This document shows, piece after piece, positions 37,064 to 37,113 of a stretch of 37,113 bases of DNA. The position numbers were made by a program, and so were the translations under genes. This DNA is from Curtobacterium flaccumfaciens UCD-AKU (lineage in GTDB: Bacteria; Actinomycetota; Actinomycetes; Actinomycetales; Microbacteriaceae), in assembly GCF_000349565.1 (NCBI RefSeq), contig NZ_APJN01000003.1, positions 11,117 through 48,229 of the forward strand, read 5' to 3'. Numbering within the stretch: position 1 is the stretch's first letter; each line of letters starts with the position of its first letter. The notes below the pieces were generated by a model. The model was given only the letters and a program-made list of their open reading frames with translations. It did not search any database and was not told the origin of the DNA.

Positions 37064-37113
37064 GTGGCCCCCAGCGTCCGCCGCACGCACACCGTGAGCA
37101 GGAACGGTCGGGT

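Larger units (their letters stand above)
36814..37113. other. Gene-free interval at the right edge
   Basis: No convincing gene. It contains the upstream region of the acyltransferase, a 36-bp palindrome (36951-36986) and a copy of the family A repeat (37022-37063). Confidence 0.6.

Noticed and set aside
36814..37113. Minus-strand open frames at the right edge
   Set aside because: They span the 36-bp palindrome and the family A repeat, show no family motif, and the frame that reaches further left is a shadow of the acyltransferase gene.

Overview
The window is very GC-rich, densely coded DNA with short leaders, GTG and TTG starts and many 4-bp GTGA gene overlaps. The complete actinobacterial-type mevalonate operon and a DUF7882-type small protein (a family I associate with Microbacteriaceae) point to a chromosomal segment of an actinobacterium of that family; Curtobacterium or a close relative is my best guess from memory. 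I see no rRNA, tRNA, CRISPR array, transposase or phage gene.

Layout. 1-2064: a minus-strand peroxide-response unit (ohrR, ohr and an NADPH:quinone-type reductase) with a palindromic operator over the ohrR promoter. 2113-7540: five plus-strand genes (mevalonate kinase, diphosphomevalonate decarboxylase, phosphomevalonate kinase, HMG-CoA reductase, HMG-CoA synthase) that take acetoacetyl-CoA to isopentenyl diphosphate, closed by a 44-bp perfect palindrome. 7615-10586: an ImmA/IrrE-like metallopeptidase, a membrane protein, a membrane-anchored alpha/beta hydrolase and a DUF7882 protein. 10587-10948: gene-poor, with a possible orphan promoter/operator and a terminator. 10949-18455 (minus): a very long, divergent glutamate synthase large-subunit homologue translationally coupled to a CysJ-type diflavin reductase that stands where GltD would be expected. 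This is the strongest candidate for an undescribed system. 18509-27699: an envelope-type module with a GT2-GtrA fusion, a LuxR-type regulator, a secreted unknown, an OmpR-type two-component system with a small membrane protein, an ArnT/YkcB-type GT39 enzyme and a fructosamine kinase-like protein. 27753-29719: a NarL-type two-component pair. 29828-31690: a LysR regulator divergent from a DMT-family exporter. 31774-36813: an AMP-forming ligase, a UbiA prenyltransferase, an FAD monooxygenase and an acyltransferase-3 membrane protein.

The non-coding DNA is unusually structured. A 55-bp-period tandem repeat occurs at two loci, each ending at the stop codon of a minus-strand gene. A dispersed palindrome has copies at 7497-7540 and 37022-37063 and a partial copy at the left edge. 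Several near-perfect hairpins have the stop codon of the preceding gene inside them. A recurrent TAGGCT/TACGCT -10 hexamer lies 6-7 nt upstream of several start codons, which suggests that leaderless mRNAs are common here.

All function calls come from motif recognition by eye; no database search was run.
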